Assembly: GCA_017979445.1 (NCBI GenBank)
Contig: CM030715.1
Coordinates: forward strand, 14,533,660 to 14,597,659
DNA length: 64,000 bases
Reading direction: 5' to 3'
Source: Akebia trifoliata
Taxonomy: Eukaryota > Streptophyta > Magnoliopsida > Ranunculales > Lardizabalaceae
This document shows, in pieces, positions 10,963-22,661 of the stretch. The notes beneath the pieces were generated by a model, which did not search any database, had not been told where the DNA came from, and worked only from the letters and a program-made list of their open reading frames with translations. The first letter of the stretch is position 1. Every line of letters starts with the position of its first letter. A program made the translations under genes and the position numbers.

Positions 10963-12889
10963 CTGGCAAAATCAACATTCTTTGAAAATGTCATACAATT
11001 GATTAGGTTAGGTATAGAAATACTTAAAAGATATAAAGAACCCAGGCTGCATCCCATGATATACTACTTCTATATTAAAAAAAAGATATGCTACTTGCAC
11101 TAATTAGACTGCATATTCCGTATTTTATAACTGTGTACCTGGATCAGAGAATTTGAAAGGGCAGCAAATTTAGACAAGTAAGAAAAATGCTCACTGCAGC
11201 AAAAGCATTTTTTAAAAAAAAATTAAATTTCATCAATACTTCATTGATCAGTAATGGTGAAATATATCAAGAAGGTAGAGAGCAAGAAAACTGCACAATA
11301 CAAAAAAAATTAAAAATAATAAAATAATACATAGACAAATTAACAGAACTAAGTCTGACTGACTACAATATCGAACTCTTTACCATTTCATCAATACTTC
11401 GTTGATCAGTTAATGTGACATATATCAAGGTAGAGAGCAAGAATATTGCACAATATATATAAATATAAATAAAATAATAATTAAAAAACAAAAACAAAGA
11501 CAAAGTTGGTGTGGAAAGTGTCACTAAATACATGGAGGACAAATTAAAGGACCTAACTCTAACTGAGTACAATATTGGACACTTTACCCTCAAAGACAAC
11601 TATTTTTCCCTTCCATACTGCCAAACAAAAAGCGGAAGGAATTGAGCCTCCAGAGAATTCACCGTCAAAAAGAAAAAGCATCTCTCGATGAACCTTCTAT
11701 CATTTCATACATGCTTTTAGGAACCATACATGCCATCCCGAATAACCGAAAGAAAACACCCTAAAGTTTCTTGAAAACCCAACAATGGTGCAACAAGTGG
11801 TCCACCAATTCACAATTTGATCTGCACAGAAAGCACATATTGGACATGAAAACCCCCTACCAAGTACCGATCAAATGATCCATCATAAGAATCTTATAAT
11901 ATATCACCATTCAAACTATAAAAAAAAACACATTAGAAGGAAAGGGATCCTCACACAAGCTTGAATGAACAAATGTAATCTCAAGGAAGAAACGACATGA
12001 CAAAAAAATCAAACAGTAAACCATTGGGACTTCATTTCCAGACTCCACCATCTTTCTTTGAGGTAGAGAAAGCCCACCTAGCTAACTAAGAAGGGTGGCC
12101 AACGTATTGACCTATCAATCATTGATGTTCCTCTCCAAGCCAAGGTCCCAAGAGACATTCTCACTCTCTTAACCGTACAACCTCCATCAAGAGCTCCTCC
12201 AGGGTGTTAATAGGCCAGTCTGGCTGATGGGCTCTAATGTCCAACCTGCATGGACCCAGGTTTGGACTAATATATAGGCCTGTTATATAAACGGATCAGG
12301 CTTGGGCTTAGCTTTCAATGAAAATAACTTAATTTAGCTCAAATTTAATGGATCGCCCTGATCCCAGTTCCTTGACAATCCCAAGCTCCTTTCAGTTTCT
12401 AAATGGCATAAATAAAGGAAAGCAACCCAAATGACACTACTGCGGCACGAAGAATTGTATGTGCAAACCTTAGGCAAATTACCATCACTAAAGGACTGGT
12501 AGATCAGGGACATGACTCGACGCGCCCCTATACAATAAGAAAATGAACGAATATTCTCATCCCACCAATTATGTCTGCGACCAAATAAGTTCCAAGCATT
12601 CAATGGATAATTAGCCTTCCACTTACTCAACCTTTTTTCCAATCTCTCAATCATGCCATCCCAAATTTTGGTACTATTGTAGGGTGCTCCCAGCAGTAAA
12701 GCCCAAATAGGAGGTGGGCAAGGTATCATACCCACAACCCAAAGTGGTGGCCATCAATTGAATATCATTATCCTCTCCTACCCCAAAAAATTTACTTTTC
12801 TGCAAGTTAGTATGTAATCCTGACATAGCCACGAAATAACACAATAACACCCGAAACACCCTCAATTGATCCCTCGAATGCTCCAAAAA

Positions 12890-13345
12890 AACTAGGGTGT
12901 CATCCGCAAATTGTGGTGAGAGATCAAAGGTCCGTCATTCACCCTAAACCCCGAAAGCTTACCTATATCGACCGCTTTTCTAAAAAATCTCCCTAGAGCT
13001 TCAGCTACAATAAAAAACAAAAAGAGAGATAAAGGATCCCCTTGCCTCAATCCTCTCGACCACCTAAAAAAACCGGCCGGACTCCCGTTAACAAGAATCG
13101 AGTAAGATACCGTAGTGACACATTTCATTATCCAATTTATCCACCTCGAACCAAAACCCATCCTCCCCATCATATACTCTAAGAACTCCCAGCTCACATG
13201 GTCATAAGCCTTTTGTAAATCGATTTTTCCTATCAACCCCTCTTTCTTGTTTTTTATCCTAGAATCAAGACACTCATTAGCCATCAAAACGCCATCTAAA
13301 ATTTGTCTACCCTTGATAAAAGCCCCTTGCTCATCCTTGGGAGAA
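12890..13345 (-). pseudogene. LINE-B reverse transcriptase core
   Basis: This is the best-preserved stretch of LINE-B, open from about 13345 down to 12892. It carries the palm signature RGLRQGDPLSLFLF, and the FADD motif is displaced into the neighbouring frame by an indel. The fingers sequence DLQKAYDHVSWEFL is intact. It is non-functional because it is truncated and frameshifted. Confidence 0.85.
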
Positions 13346-13431
13346 CAGTTGCTGATTTATTCAACGCATCTTAACTCGATCATAGGCATTAAGATGAGTG
13401 TCAGCAAGCCTATCTAAATCATTATGGGTCA

Positions 13432-13436
13432 TTGGA
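13432..13436. repeat. TSD TTGGA of the minus-strand gypsy element (left copy)
   Basis: TTGGA precedes the left LTR and is repeated at 19085-19089 after the right LTR. Confidence 0.8.
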
Positions 13437-13820
13437 TGTGATACTGGGGAAATAAGATGAAACACTCACACGCACACAAAGAAAGTAGAAAAGCTCACTA
13501 CCCAAGGGAAAACAGGAAAGGGATTCAAATTATCACCACAATCCAAAAGGTCCAACAAGGGATACGAAGCTTAGGAACTCACCACTCTATGGAACCAACC
13601 AAAGAGATACAGAGTTTACTGAGAGAAAATTCTCTTTGAGCTGAAATTGTATTCTTAAAAACACATTTTGTTTGACCCTTGGAAGACTAGGGACTTTTAT
13701 GCTACTAAACTTGGGACAACCCTTTAAGCACAGGTAATTCCTAAGACACCAAACTTATATTTCCAACATGATAAATTAATAAAAACTCATAACTAATTTG
13801 ACTAAGAAGCAAAGCACATT
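13437..13820 (-). repeat. left LTR (3' LTR) of the minus-strand gypsy
   Basis: It aligns with the right LTR from TGATACTGGGGAAATAAGAT to CTAAGAAGCAAAGCACA and then switches to copia-associated sequence. A (TG...CA) LTR of about 390-400 bp is implied by the intact right copy without its MITE. Confidence 0.85.
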
Positions 13821-13847
13821 CAATCGCAGAATCAAAGTCAACATAGA

Positions 13848-16800
13848 TTGAAGGTTGTTGGCATAGATGAGTGTAGCTTTTGCAATCAAAGTCAACATAA
13901 ATCGAAGGTTGCCTGGACTTGCAAAACAGTTCTAGAGGTTTGTATCTATACAACCTCTGGCTTTCACCTCTTCTTCGCCTGTAGGTCTGTCAACCTCAAC
14001 CTCCTCAGGTATACCTCGATTTACCTGGGTCTTTAACTCTTCTCACCACATGACATATGATTCCTCCTTGTTTACTTCATTATTTTCATCCTCATCTTAT
14101 GTTCCAATTATGACTGTTGACGGCATTTCTATGTCATTAGAAGGTGTTGGTTCCATTGTTTACTCACATTTGACTCTTTCAGATGTTTATTACACTCGTC
14201 AACTTACTTTGAGTGTTATTTTTGTTGGTCAATTATGTGATTCTAGATTTTCGATTCATTTCACATCTTACTTCTTGTTATGTGCACTTCACTCACAGAG
14301 GCTGATTGGGACAAGACGTAAAGAGGGAGACTTATACTTGTTCGAGGAACTTTATGTTCCAGTCGTTGATGCTTTTAGTGTTGATCTGTAGTCTTTCCGT
14401 CTTAGTTCTTCTTCTAATTTTTACCTATGGCATTCTCATCTTGGTTATATTTCTAGTTCTAGGTTGAAATATTTAGCTTCTACTAATGTATTGGGAATTT
14501 TTACTTATGGCATTCTCATCTTGGTTATATTTCTAGTTCTAGGTTAAAATATTTAGCTTTTACTGATGTATTGGGAATTTTACAAATTCACGATATTTCA
14601 GACTGTAGTGGTTGCAAACTTGCTAAGTTTTCCTATTTTACCTTTTAACAAAAGTACTTCAATTTCTCCTACTCCATTTGATTTAGTTCACTTTGATGTT
14701 TGGGGACCCGCCCCTATTGCTATTAAAGGGGGGTCCAAATATTATATTTCTTTCATTGATGATTATACTCGTTATTGTTGAATGTATCTTATGAAGAATT
14801 ATTATAATTTTATTCATATTTTTAATAATTTGCGTGTTTTTGTTAAAACATAACACACAACTACTATTAAATGCTTTAGATGTGACTTGGGAGGGGAATA
14901 CAATTCTGGTGACTTTTCTAATCTTCTTGACTCTGATGGAACAATCCACCAATCTTCTTGCAATGATACTCTCTAGCAGATAGGTGTTGTTGAATGCAAA
15001 GACAGACACATTATTGAGACTACTCGTTTTCCTTCTCTCTACCAGTGTTCCAAGTATGTTTTGGGGTGAAGCAATTCTTACCGTTGTGCACTTGACCAAT
15101 AGGATTCCTATTGCGCTCACATCTGGCATTTCTCCTTTTGAGAGCTCGTATGGTATAGTTCCCGATTACTCGTGTTTGAAAGTTTTTGTTGCACTTGTTT
15201 TGTTCTCAGACCTCATGCTGAACTTACTAAACTCTCAGCTCGATCTACTATTTGTGTCTTTCTTGGCTATGGTGAGGGTTAGAAGGGATATCATTGTTAT
15301 GATCCTATTACCCATAAGCTACATGTATCTCGTCATGTTGTGTTTTTGGAACATCTTCGCTTCTCTATTCCTAACAGTTCCCATAGTCTCACTAAATCTT
15401 ATCTTCTTTACCTTGATCATTTTCCTAACGATGATGATATGTTACCCACTGAATATTCCACTCCAACACCACCTATTTCTACACTTGTTCCTTGTGCAAA
15501 TCTTGATGGTCTTCTTCCCTCCTCGGGCTACCATGCAACTCCTGAGACTGAAGCTCCTGCCCCCTCCAAGATATCCTTAGCGTGTTTGTAAGCCTCCCCA
15601 GAAATTGGGATTCTCTAATTCTTGTTACTCTGATGCATTCTATTCTTTTTTAGTATATGTTCACAATCTTTTTGAGCCAACCTCCTATAAGGAGGTTTTT
15701 TATCCCCTTTAGCAATAACCTATAGACGAGGAACTCTCTGCTTTGCATCAGACAAGTACTTGGGATTTAGTGTCGCTTCCAGTCGGCAAGCGTACTGTTG
15801 GTTCTTGTTGGATTTACAAAATCAAGACTAAATCTAATGATTCTGTCGAAAGGTACAATGCTTGTCTAGTTGCAAAGGGCTTCACTCAACAATAGTATGG
15901 GTTTGATTATGAAAAGACATTTGCTCCAATAGCAAAAATGACCATTGTTCGTACTCTCATTGTAGTTGCATTTGTCCATTGGTGAGATCTCTCACAGCTT
16001 GATGTCAAGAATACATTTTTGAATGGGGATCTCACTGAGGAAGTTTACATGACCCCCCCTCCTGGTGTGTTCCATAATCCTGGTGCGGTATGTAAGCTCA
16101 GGAAGGCATTATATGGTCTCAAACCAGCTTCTCGAGCTTGGTTTGAGAAATTTTCTACCATTGTGGGACCTCTTGGCTTCCACTCTAGTGATCATGATTT
16201 TGCTCTATTTGTTCGTTCCTCTGCTAACCACATCCTTCTCTACGTCGATATTATCCTAACTGGTAATGTACTAATGGGATTGCTCAGTTGAAACTTAGAT
16301 GAGTCATCAGTTTGAAATGAAGGATTTGGGGCCCATTCGCTACTTTCTTGGCATCGAGATAGCCACCTCTCCTAAAGGCTATCTCCTCTCTCAATCCAAG
16401 TACATTGTTGACATCATTGAGCTCACTCACATTGTTGACATCATTGAGCTCGCTCACATGACTGATTATTGAGCTAAATACACAACATACTCCTTCTGAT
16501 GGTCCTCCTCTACTTGATCCAAGTCTCCACCGCACCATAGTTATCACTTGGTCTATCTTACCATCACTCGACCAAATATTGCATAGGTTGTCCATATTGT
16601 TAGTCAATTTATTTCATCTCTTACCTCTATTCATTAGGCATCAGTTGTTCACATTCTTCACTATCTTCGGGGGTCTCTACATTAAGATTTTATTATTTTC
16701 CTCCACATCTGCTCTAGAGCTTCGAGCTTACTCTAATGCTAACTGGGTTGCTGATCGCTCTGATCACAGGTCCACCACTGGCTTCTGTATTTTTCTAGAT

Positions 16801-17280
16801 GACTCTCTCATTTCTTGGAAGAGTAAGAAGCAGTCTGTCGTTTCTCATTCCTCCAAAGAGGCTAAGTATCGTGTTATGGCCTCCACCACTGCTGAAATGG
16901 TTTGGCTACATTAGTTGCTTTTCGATATGGGTATAACTCTCTCCGACCCCACTCCTATGTATTGTCATAACAGGAGTGCAATCCAAATTGCCCACAACTC
17001 TGTGTTTCATGAGCGCGCCAAACATATAGAAATTGACTGCCATCTCACCCGTCATCATCTTCAACATCGCACCATCACCTTGCCTTTCATTTCTTCATCC
17101 TTGCAGTTGGTCGATTTCTTTACGAAATCTCACACCATTCAACATTTTTGTTTTCTTCTTGACAAACTCTCTATGCTTCTAGACATTGTGAGTTTGAGAA
17201 GGGATGTTAAAAAAAGTATATTAGAGTTTAAGGGTATTTCTGTCTTTTCATTTCTTTTGGGTATTCTTATATAGGGATTT
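13848..17280 (+). pseudogene. copia gag-pol polyprotein pseudogene
   Basis: Domains in order: possible CCHC relic CSFCNQSQH (about 13872); protease at 14020-14390, whose active site reads WVFNSSHHMT, so the catalytic Asp is Asn and two residues are lost; GAG-pre-integrase LWHSHLGYISSSRLKYL (about 14430, partly duplicated at 14500-14560); integrase with FDVWGPAPI and FIDDYTRY (14680-14780) and GVVECKDRHI; RT with VAKGFTQQ, LDVKNTFLNGDL, KALYGLKPASRAW and a degraded YVDD reading YVDI (16240); RNase H with SNANWVADRSDHRSTTGF (16730) and SHSSKEAKYRVMA. Stops occur throughout, so it is dead. Confidence 0.85.
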
Positions 17281-17322
17281 CTAATGTAAATGAATCTCTT
17301 TTCTTTCTATTTTTGTCTAACA
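17205..17322 (+). repeat. 118-bp copia 3' LTR
   Basis: It begins TGTTA and ends TAACA, a perfect inverted terminal pair, directly after the purine run GAGAAGGGA. The short length suits small copia LTRs. ACAAT follows, but its partner at the other end is lost. Confidence 0.75.
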
Positions 17323-18275
17323 ACAATACGCCCATAGCCTTGGCACTTGAAACATCGACGAGAATTAGCATTAGAAGAATTTGGCTACTGCTTATTACCA
17401 GACCCACCATCCCCCCTTGAAGATTCCTTAGAAGTGGACTTTATAGTTGGATTGGACTTAGAAGTAGAGGCACTTCCACAACTAAAGAAGCCATCTCAAG
17501 TTAAAAATCGAAAACCACGTGCTTGTGCCTCTTTTTGTTGCTTTTCCACCTTAAGGGTAAGCTTACAAACATCATTGTAAGTCCAATAAGGCTGCAATTG
17601 CACCACATTACCAATCTCCTGCCTTAAACCCCCAAGATGTCAAGCTATAGTCTACTCTTCCGGATCAAACTCCATTGTATATTCTTCCATTGACAACTCC
17701 TTTTGTTTGAAGTTGTGAAACTTAAGAAAAACATCTTGCCAATAATTCTCCGACAAATATTTTCTCTTAAGTTCTCTTTTCATTTCTTTCCAAGTCACAA
17801 TCCTTCCCCTTCCTTCTCGATCCCATTGCTTCTTAAGATTTTCCCACCATAAAGAAGCATACTTTCTCAATTTTACAACAACAAGCTTCACCCTACGATG
17901 ATATGACACCTCCTTGTAATCGAACACCTGTTCAACTATGTGCAACCAGTCAAGAAATTAATCTGATTGCATTTTACCTTCAAACTCAGGGATGTCAATT
18001 GTAATGTCAAAATCTCGTTGGAAATCAAGATTCCTTCAAGCACAAAAATTGGAGGCATCGTCACTTGATTGATGTCCTCGATCTTGATGGAAAGGATTAA
18101 TACTCTCTTTCACTTCTGGAAACTTCATCATATGAATTATGATGTGAACCATTATGTTCTACATTCTCATTATGCATCTCAATGTCACGAAGATCACTCT
18201 CACGAGCAAGACGTTCTTGATTGTTTTGCATGCAACGACGACAACGACCAACCATGAGAACTAAAGCTCTAATAC
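17323..18275 (-). pseudogene. gypsy gag, minus strand, interrupted
   Basis: The minus-strand frame from about 18250 leads to the clear gag core at 17945-17652: HIVEQVFDYKEV, KLRKYASLWWENL, then KYLSENYWQDVFLKF and SMEEYTMEF, a typical Retrotrans_gag domain. The CCHC knuckle at about 17357-17326 reads CFKCQGYGR with the His changed to Arg, and the copia LTR begins immediately after it. Several in-frame stops lie between core and knuckle. Confidence 0.85.
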
Positions 18276-18279
18276 CAAA
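18264..18279 (-). other. primer-binding site (initiator tRNA-Met type)
   Basis: On the minus strand TGGTATTAGAGCTTTAG follows the LTR end by a few bases. It matches the TGGTATCAGAGC type with one mismatch and fixes the minus orientation of this element. Confidence 0.8.
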
Positions 18280-18282
18280 ATT

Positions 18283-19084
18283 GATACTGGGGAAATAAGA
18301 TAGAACACCCACACATACACAAAGAAAGTAGAAAAGCTAACCACCCAAGAGGAAACACCAAAGGGATTCAGATTATCACCATATGAAGGAGTCCAACAAG
18401 GGATACAGGACTTAGGAACTCGCCACTTTATGGAACCAGCCAAAGAGATACAGAGTTTAGATAGAGAAAAATCTCTTTGAACTAAAAGTATTCTCAAAAA
18501 CACACTTTGTTTGACCCTTGGAAGACTGGAGACTTTTATGCTATTAAACTTGACACAACCCACCAAGCATAGCTAATTCCTAAGACATCAAACTTATATT
18601 TTCAAGAGGGTAATTATAAAAGCACCCCCACAAATTAATAAGGGAAACCCACACCATAGCCGAATTGTTTTGTCTTTTATGGCTTCAAAGTTTCAGAATG
18701 AGCTGATTTTTGGTGAGGACGATCTCTATGATGAGGAGATCATCCTCACCAAAAATCAGCCAATTCCGAAAGTTCTAACCCCATCAAAACAAGTTCAAGG
18801 ACCGTAAATCGTCAATTTTTTTGTAAACCAATTTTGATGGGGTTGGAAGTTTCGAAATGGGCTGATTTTTGGTGGGGATCATCTCTAGATCATAGAGATT
18901 ATCCTCACCAAAAAACAGCTCATTCAGAACCTTTTAATCCATATAAAACAAAAAAAATGGCTATGGTGTGGGTTGCCCTTATTGATTCATGGGGTGCTTT
19001 TATAATGACCTTTTTCAAGATGATAAATTGATGAAAACTCATAGTTAATTTGACTAAGAAGCAAAGCACAACTCATAAGACTCA
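18283..19084 (-). repeat. right LTR (5' LTR) of the minus-strand gypsy, carrying MITE M5
   Basis: It matches the left LTR on both sides of the 404-bp MITE. Without the MITE and its 9-bp duplication it is about 389 bp. It ends GACTCA at 19084, followed by the TSD TTGGA. Confidence 0.85.
18608..19011. mobile_element. MITE M5: Mutator-like ends around the shared hairpin core
   Basis: The terminal inverted repeats are GGGTAATTATAAAAGCACCC on the left and, inverted on the right, AGGTCATTATAAAAGCACCC. A 9-bp TSD TTTTCAAGA flanks it (18599-18607 and 19012-19020). A 9-bp TSD points to the Mutator superfamily. Its arms (CAATAAGGG...CCCACACCATAGCC) are unlike M1-M4, yet it holds the same two palindromic cores at about 18698-18763 and 18858-18918. 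Confidence 0.9.
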
Positions 19085-19345
19085 TTGGATAACTCAAAAG
19101 ACACCTAGGAATTGAAAGAAGCAAGAAAATAGTACAACTAATCAATTTTCAGGTATAACAATCCAACTTAACCTCTTGTGGTAAATTGGTCATCTCTCTC
19201 TAGAAAACTCCAAATTAAGCAATGTAAAATGTGTTAGAATCTTGACTCATAGAGCTTTCCAATGACGTACGGCTGGCATAATAATTCTTCCCCAATTAAT
19301 GCAAGATTTATTTCCAAAATACCCCAAAATAAGGTTTTGTTTTTC
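19085..19345. other. anonymous intron DNA
   Basis: It contains the right TSD TTGGA (19085-19089). The LINE-B sequence does not resume here, so the gypsy sat at or beyond the 5' edge of LINE-B. No gene seen. Confidence 0.5.
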
Positions 19346-20346
19346 CTCTAATATTTTTTTATGAATAAAAGAAACTTTATTAATGGGGGCGGTCGAGGAG
19401 ACCTAAAACCCCAAAGAGAAAACAACAAAAATAAGCGAATACAAGAAACCTGACAAGAACTACTCAAACGACTACAAACCCAATTCCATCTCACCAAAAG
19501 GTCTTCAAAAAAGATCCCTTTAACTTCTGAAAATACGGAACTCACATGGAACAAAAGACCCAAAAGATCAATATGATGATCTCATAAATTTATGGTTCCT
19601 TGCCCTAAAAAACCCTAGCATTACTTTGACGCCACAGCCCCCGACAAATGGCAAAAGGGAGGAGAGTCCACAACTTTTTCTTGAAAGTTTTAAAGCCCAC
19701 ACCCCATTGGGAACAACCCTCAAAGATATTCCAAAGTGTTAACCCAAGACCCCAAACAAACTTAAGAAGTGACACCAAATCTTCGAAGCAGTGCATAGTG
19801 AAGAAGAATGTCGCACACAAATTCTTTGTCATACAAAAACATCAAAAGTTAATAAAAGTTATGCCCATCTTCATCACGTTATCCAAAGTGAGTAACTTTC
19901 CCTGCACTCCCATCCAAATAAAGAAAGTCGCCTTAGAAGGAACTTGAACCCCCCAAACTCCTTTGAAGGGGAAATTGTTGAAAGGAGTTGACAAAGCAAG
20001 ATAGAATGAACGAGTCGAGAAAAAAAACCCTCTTTTTGAGCTTCCAAAGACAAGCATCCTCCCTATCGATAATGCAAACTAGTTGAAGAGCTCCCAAAAT
20101 GGCCAAGATCTCCTCCATTTCCCAATTATTAAGTGTTTGCCTAAGACCCAAGTCCCAACTTGCCCCCCTTAAAGAATAAACAACAAAATCAGCCACAATT
20201 CCCCCTTTCTTCGTAGAAATAGAGTACAAAATAAGGAACCAATCCTTAAGGCTTATAAGACCACACCACACATCTTCCCAAAAAGGGGCCAAATAGCCAC
20301 TCCCAACTCTAAAAGAAATATTACCTTGGAAAAGAAGAAGAAAATG

Positions 20347-20354
20347 TTGAATTC
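20347..20354. repeat. 8-bp TSD TTGAATTC of the hAT MITE (left copy)
   Basis: It is repeated at 20631-20638, directly after the MITE. Confidence 0.9.
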
Positions 20355-20630
20355 CAATGTTGTCAAATGCGGTCGCATATGCTATTTCAAAAACAAAAAT
20401 CGCATATGCTACCATTGCATATCCAAAAATATGTTATTTGACAAATATGCGATGGCATACTATCCAACGGTCTTAAACTTTATTTTATTTTTGTAGCATA
20501 TGTGATGTCAAACTATCCAACGATCAGAAAGTTTTTTTTGTAGCATATACCACCACATATGCGATGAAATTGCATATGCGAACAGCACGTGTTGGTAGCA
20601 CATGGTCACATATGCTATTTAACAACATTG
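20355..20630. mobile_element. 276-bp hAT-type MITE
   Basis: The ends are CAATGTTGTCAAAT and, inverted, CAATGTTGTTAAAT. With the 8-bp TSD TTGAATTC this is the classic hAT pattern. The interior is rich in GCATATGC and CATATGCGA-like palindromes. It has no coding capacity and sits inside the RT-zf-RVT linker of LINE-C, so it is younger than LINE-C. Confidence 0.92.
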
Positions 20631-21515
20631 TTGAATTCCTTTCCAAACTCCACAACCATACGGCCCTCGGACCGTACCACTCTCCCAACCAAGAGCTTTT
20701 TCTCCATGCTTAGCCTCAATCACTTTTGTCCACAAACTTTGCCTCTCACACCTGAATCTCCATAGCCACTTCCCAAGAAGCGCCTTGTTCATGTATATGA
20801 AATTTTTTATTCCTACCCCTTATTGTTATTTGGGCAACAAATTCATTTCCAACTTACCAAATGAAACTTCCTCTTCCTCTCTTATCATGCCACAAGAAAT
20901 CCCTAAACAACTTGCCAATAGAAAATATACACTTGATCAAGGTCAACTTCCCCCTTTGGATAGATAACAAGCCTTCCAAGAAGACAACCTTCTCCCCAAT
21001 CTTTCCAAGACCAGGTCCCACGTTGATTGACAAAAATAAGGGGTACCCAAGGGCAACCGAAGATAAGAAGTAGGGAAAGGACCCACCTCACAGCCCAAAG
21101 AAGCCCCAAGGAACTTGATGTTTTCCATCTATCCCATAGCAAACACCTTGCTTTTTCTACAATTCAAAGGAATTCCAGAAAATGAATCAAACCAAAATAC
21201 CACTCAACACTACATCACTGGACTCCCTTCCGCCACCTGGAAGCCAAAAATATCTCTATTCTCCACCGCCTTTGTAACTATTCTTCCCAAAGCCTCTACC
21301 ACGATGATAAACAGAAAAGGAGAAGGGGGATTCACTTGTCTCAAATCTCTTGTGCTCAGGAAGAAACCAATCAGGGAACCGCTCACCAAAATCGAGAAAG
21401 AAGGGGTTGAGACACACTTCATCACCCAACTAATCAATTTCTGGCCAAACCTCATTCTATCTAAACTATTCATATCACACCAATCAATGCATAGCCTGAG
21501 GCATATTATCATGCC

Positions 21516-22000
21516 ATGTGGCATTATCAATATTGAATCCTATCTAACTAGGAAAGAATCTCAATATGGGAGGATTTTTCCCTTTTGGATAATTACTATA
21601 TTTGGATTATGATGGAATTGACAGTTGTAATCTAATTAGGATTAGGCCTTCTTTTCTAGGTTTAGGGTTTTTATATATTTAAAGGGTTAAAAGCCATTGT
21701 AAGGAGAGGTGGGGAAAAGAATAATTTGGGAGAATAAGAGATGGAGAATGGAAAGCCAAAGAGCTATTATACAATCATGTAATTTTCAAATATGAATTAT
21801 AGTGGAATGGCGCCTAGAACCTGTGGATGTAGGCACCTTTGTCAAACCACGTAAAAATATAACGTATTCCTTCTTTTTTTGAGTTATTTCTATGATTTGT
21901 GTATGGGATCTTGAGGTGGATGCCAAAAAAAAAAAATGCATCCACAAGTTTAAAGTGTGTTGGTTTATAAAATAAAGCCAAAAAAGGGGGTTGATCTTGT
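21516..22000 (+). repeat. possible decayed LTR (copia-like)
   Basis: TTTTTATATATTTAAAGGG (TATA-like, about 21668) is followed by a G-rich leader and GTGGAATGGCGCCTAGAACC...CCACGTAAAAATATAACG. This resembles the promoter, R and U5 of a copia LTR. I cannot define either end or a TSD, so this is a weak assignment. Confidence 0.35.
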
Positions 22001-22595
22001 CTCATTCTATCCCTCACATGGGAGCCTCACTTTCTAGTTTGCATGGAGGCCCTCCACTCTCTCTCTCTCTCTCTTCTTCCTCCCATTTGTCATTGGTCTC
22101 CTTTCAATCTTGCATTGACTCAAATCTAAATCATCTTAGTCAATTTTGTAATGTGTCAAACGAAACAAGCTCCAATTCCAAGACTTGAATTCATGCTTCC
22201 ATTATTTATGACAGTTACTACCCAACATTGAATACAATTGTTTGTTGTTTCCATTTTTCAATCTAGTGAATTTTTATTGATGAAGCCAAAAACCAAAAGT
22301 GCCATATCCAACTATTTACGAACTAGTTTTTTCCTGATAGGCAAATATTTTATATTTTGAAAAAAAAACATTAGGGTTAGAGGTCTACCTACATACAAGA
22401 AAAAATGACGAAAACCCCTACTATAAACTATAGTCGAAATGGAGGATCTTCAAAGGTTGAACTAAAATCCAAAACATCTTTCAACAAAAGAACATGAAAC
22501 CCATAATACTAATCAGAACCTCTTTGAATACTCTAGAGTTATTTCGATCCAGATCCCCAAAAACAATATAAAAGGAGTAATAGATCAAAAAATCC
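22001..22595. other. anonymous intron DNA with CT-rich patch
   Basis: A CT-rich run lies at 22056-22085. The open frame at 21991-22188 is produced by it. No feature recognised otherwise. Confidence 0.5.
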
Positions 22596-22598
22596 TCT

Positions 22599-22650
<52 letters not shown>
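22596..22650. repeat. (CT)n microsatellite
   Basis: A nearly pure CT run of about 54 bp, followed by a short TA run that leads into MITE M3. Confidence 0.95.
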
Positions 22651-22651
<1 letters not shown>

Positions 22652-22661
22652 ATATATATAT

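Larger units (their letters stand above)
11210..13436 (-). mobile_element. LINE-B: 5'-truncated non-LTR retrotransposon
   Basis: Read on the minus strand, this is the C-terminal two-thirds of a plant LINE ORF2 with stops and frameshifts. The RT starts near 13345 (QGAFIKGRQILDGV), continues with DLQKAYDHVSW, MGFG, the RGLRQGDPLS block and the FADD catalytic motif (codons 12910-12899), then LPTSYLG and the thumb (12334-12735). A decayed zf-RVT zinc region and SIPSAFCLAVWK lie at about 11620-11860. Endonuclease is missing, as expected of 5' truncation. The 3' UTR holds an approximately 159-bp direct duplication (11228 and 11387). The 5' edge coincides with the minus-strand gypsy insertion at 13437. 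Confidence 0.85.
13821..17322 (+). mobile_element. Ty1/copia remnant inserted in the gypsy gag
   Basis: A degenerate plus-strand copia polyprotein runs from a possible gag zinc knuckle through protease, GAG-pre-integrase, integrase, RT and RNase H, then a PPT (17196-17204) and a 118-bp 3' LTR. The 5' LTR and most of gag are missing. The left end has a 53-bp tandem duplication (AATCAAAGTCAACATA at 13828 and 13887). At the right end the copia abuts the zinc knuckle of the minus-strand gypsy gag. Confidence 0.8.
13437..19084 (-). mobile_element. minus-strand Ty3/gypsy element, split by a copia and a MITE
   Basis: Two LTR copies in the same orientation (13437-13820 and 18283-19084) enclose a minus-strand gag, with a tRNA-Met-type PBS beside the right LTR. 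The TSD is TTGGA. Pol is gone: a plus-strand copia remnant occupies the place where it should be, and the junction with the left LTR removes about 14 bp of that LTR. The right LTR carries MITE M5. Read outwards, the order of events is host intron, gypsy, then copia and MITE. Confidence 0.85.
19346..21515 (-). mobile_element. LINE-C: 5'-truncated non-LTR retrotransposon
   Basis: Minus strand. The 5' side begins inside the RT fingers near 21515, followed by FSILVSGSLIGFF and a mutated RxLRQxxPxSPFLF block (21400-21330), PTSYLRLPLGTPY (21060) and the thumb. The hAT MITE interrupts the frame at 20355-20630. Then come FWEDVWCG, the zinc-ribbon zf-RVT FIWMGVQGKLLTLDNVMKMGI with FCMTKNLC (19920-19820), and the tail WTLLPFAICRGLWRQSNARVF (19660-19605). 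A short A-tail (T-run 19348-19354) marks the 3' end. Stops and frameshifts throughout. Confidence 0.85.
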
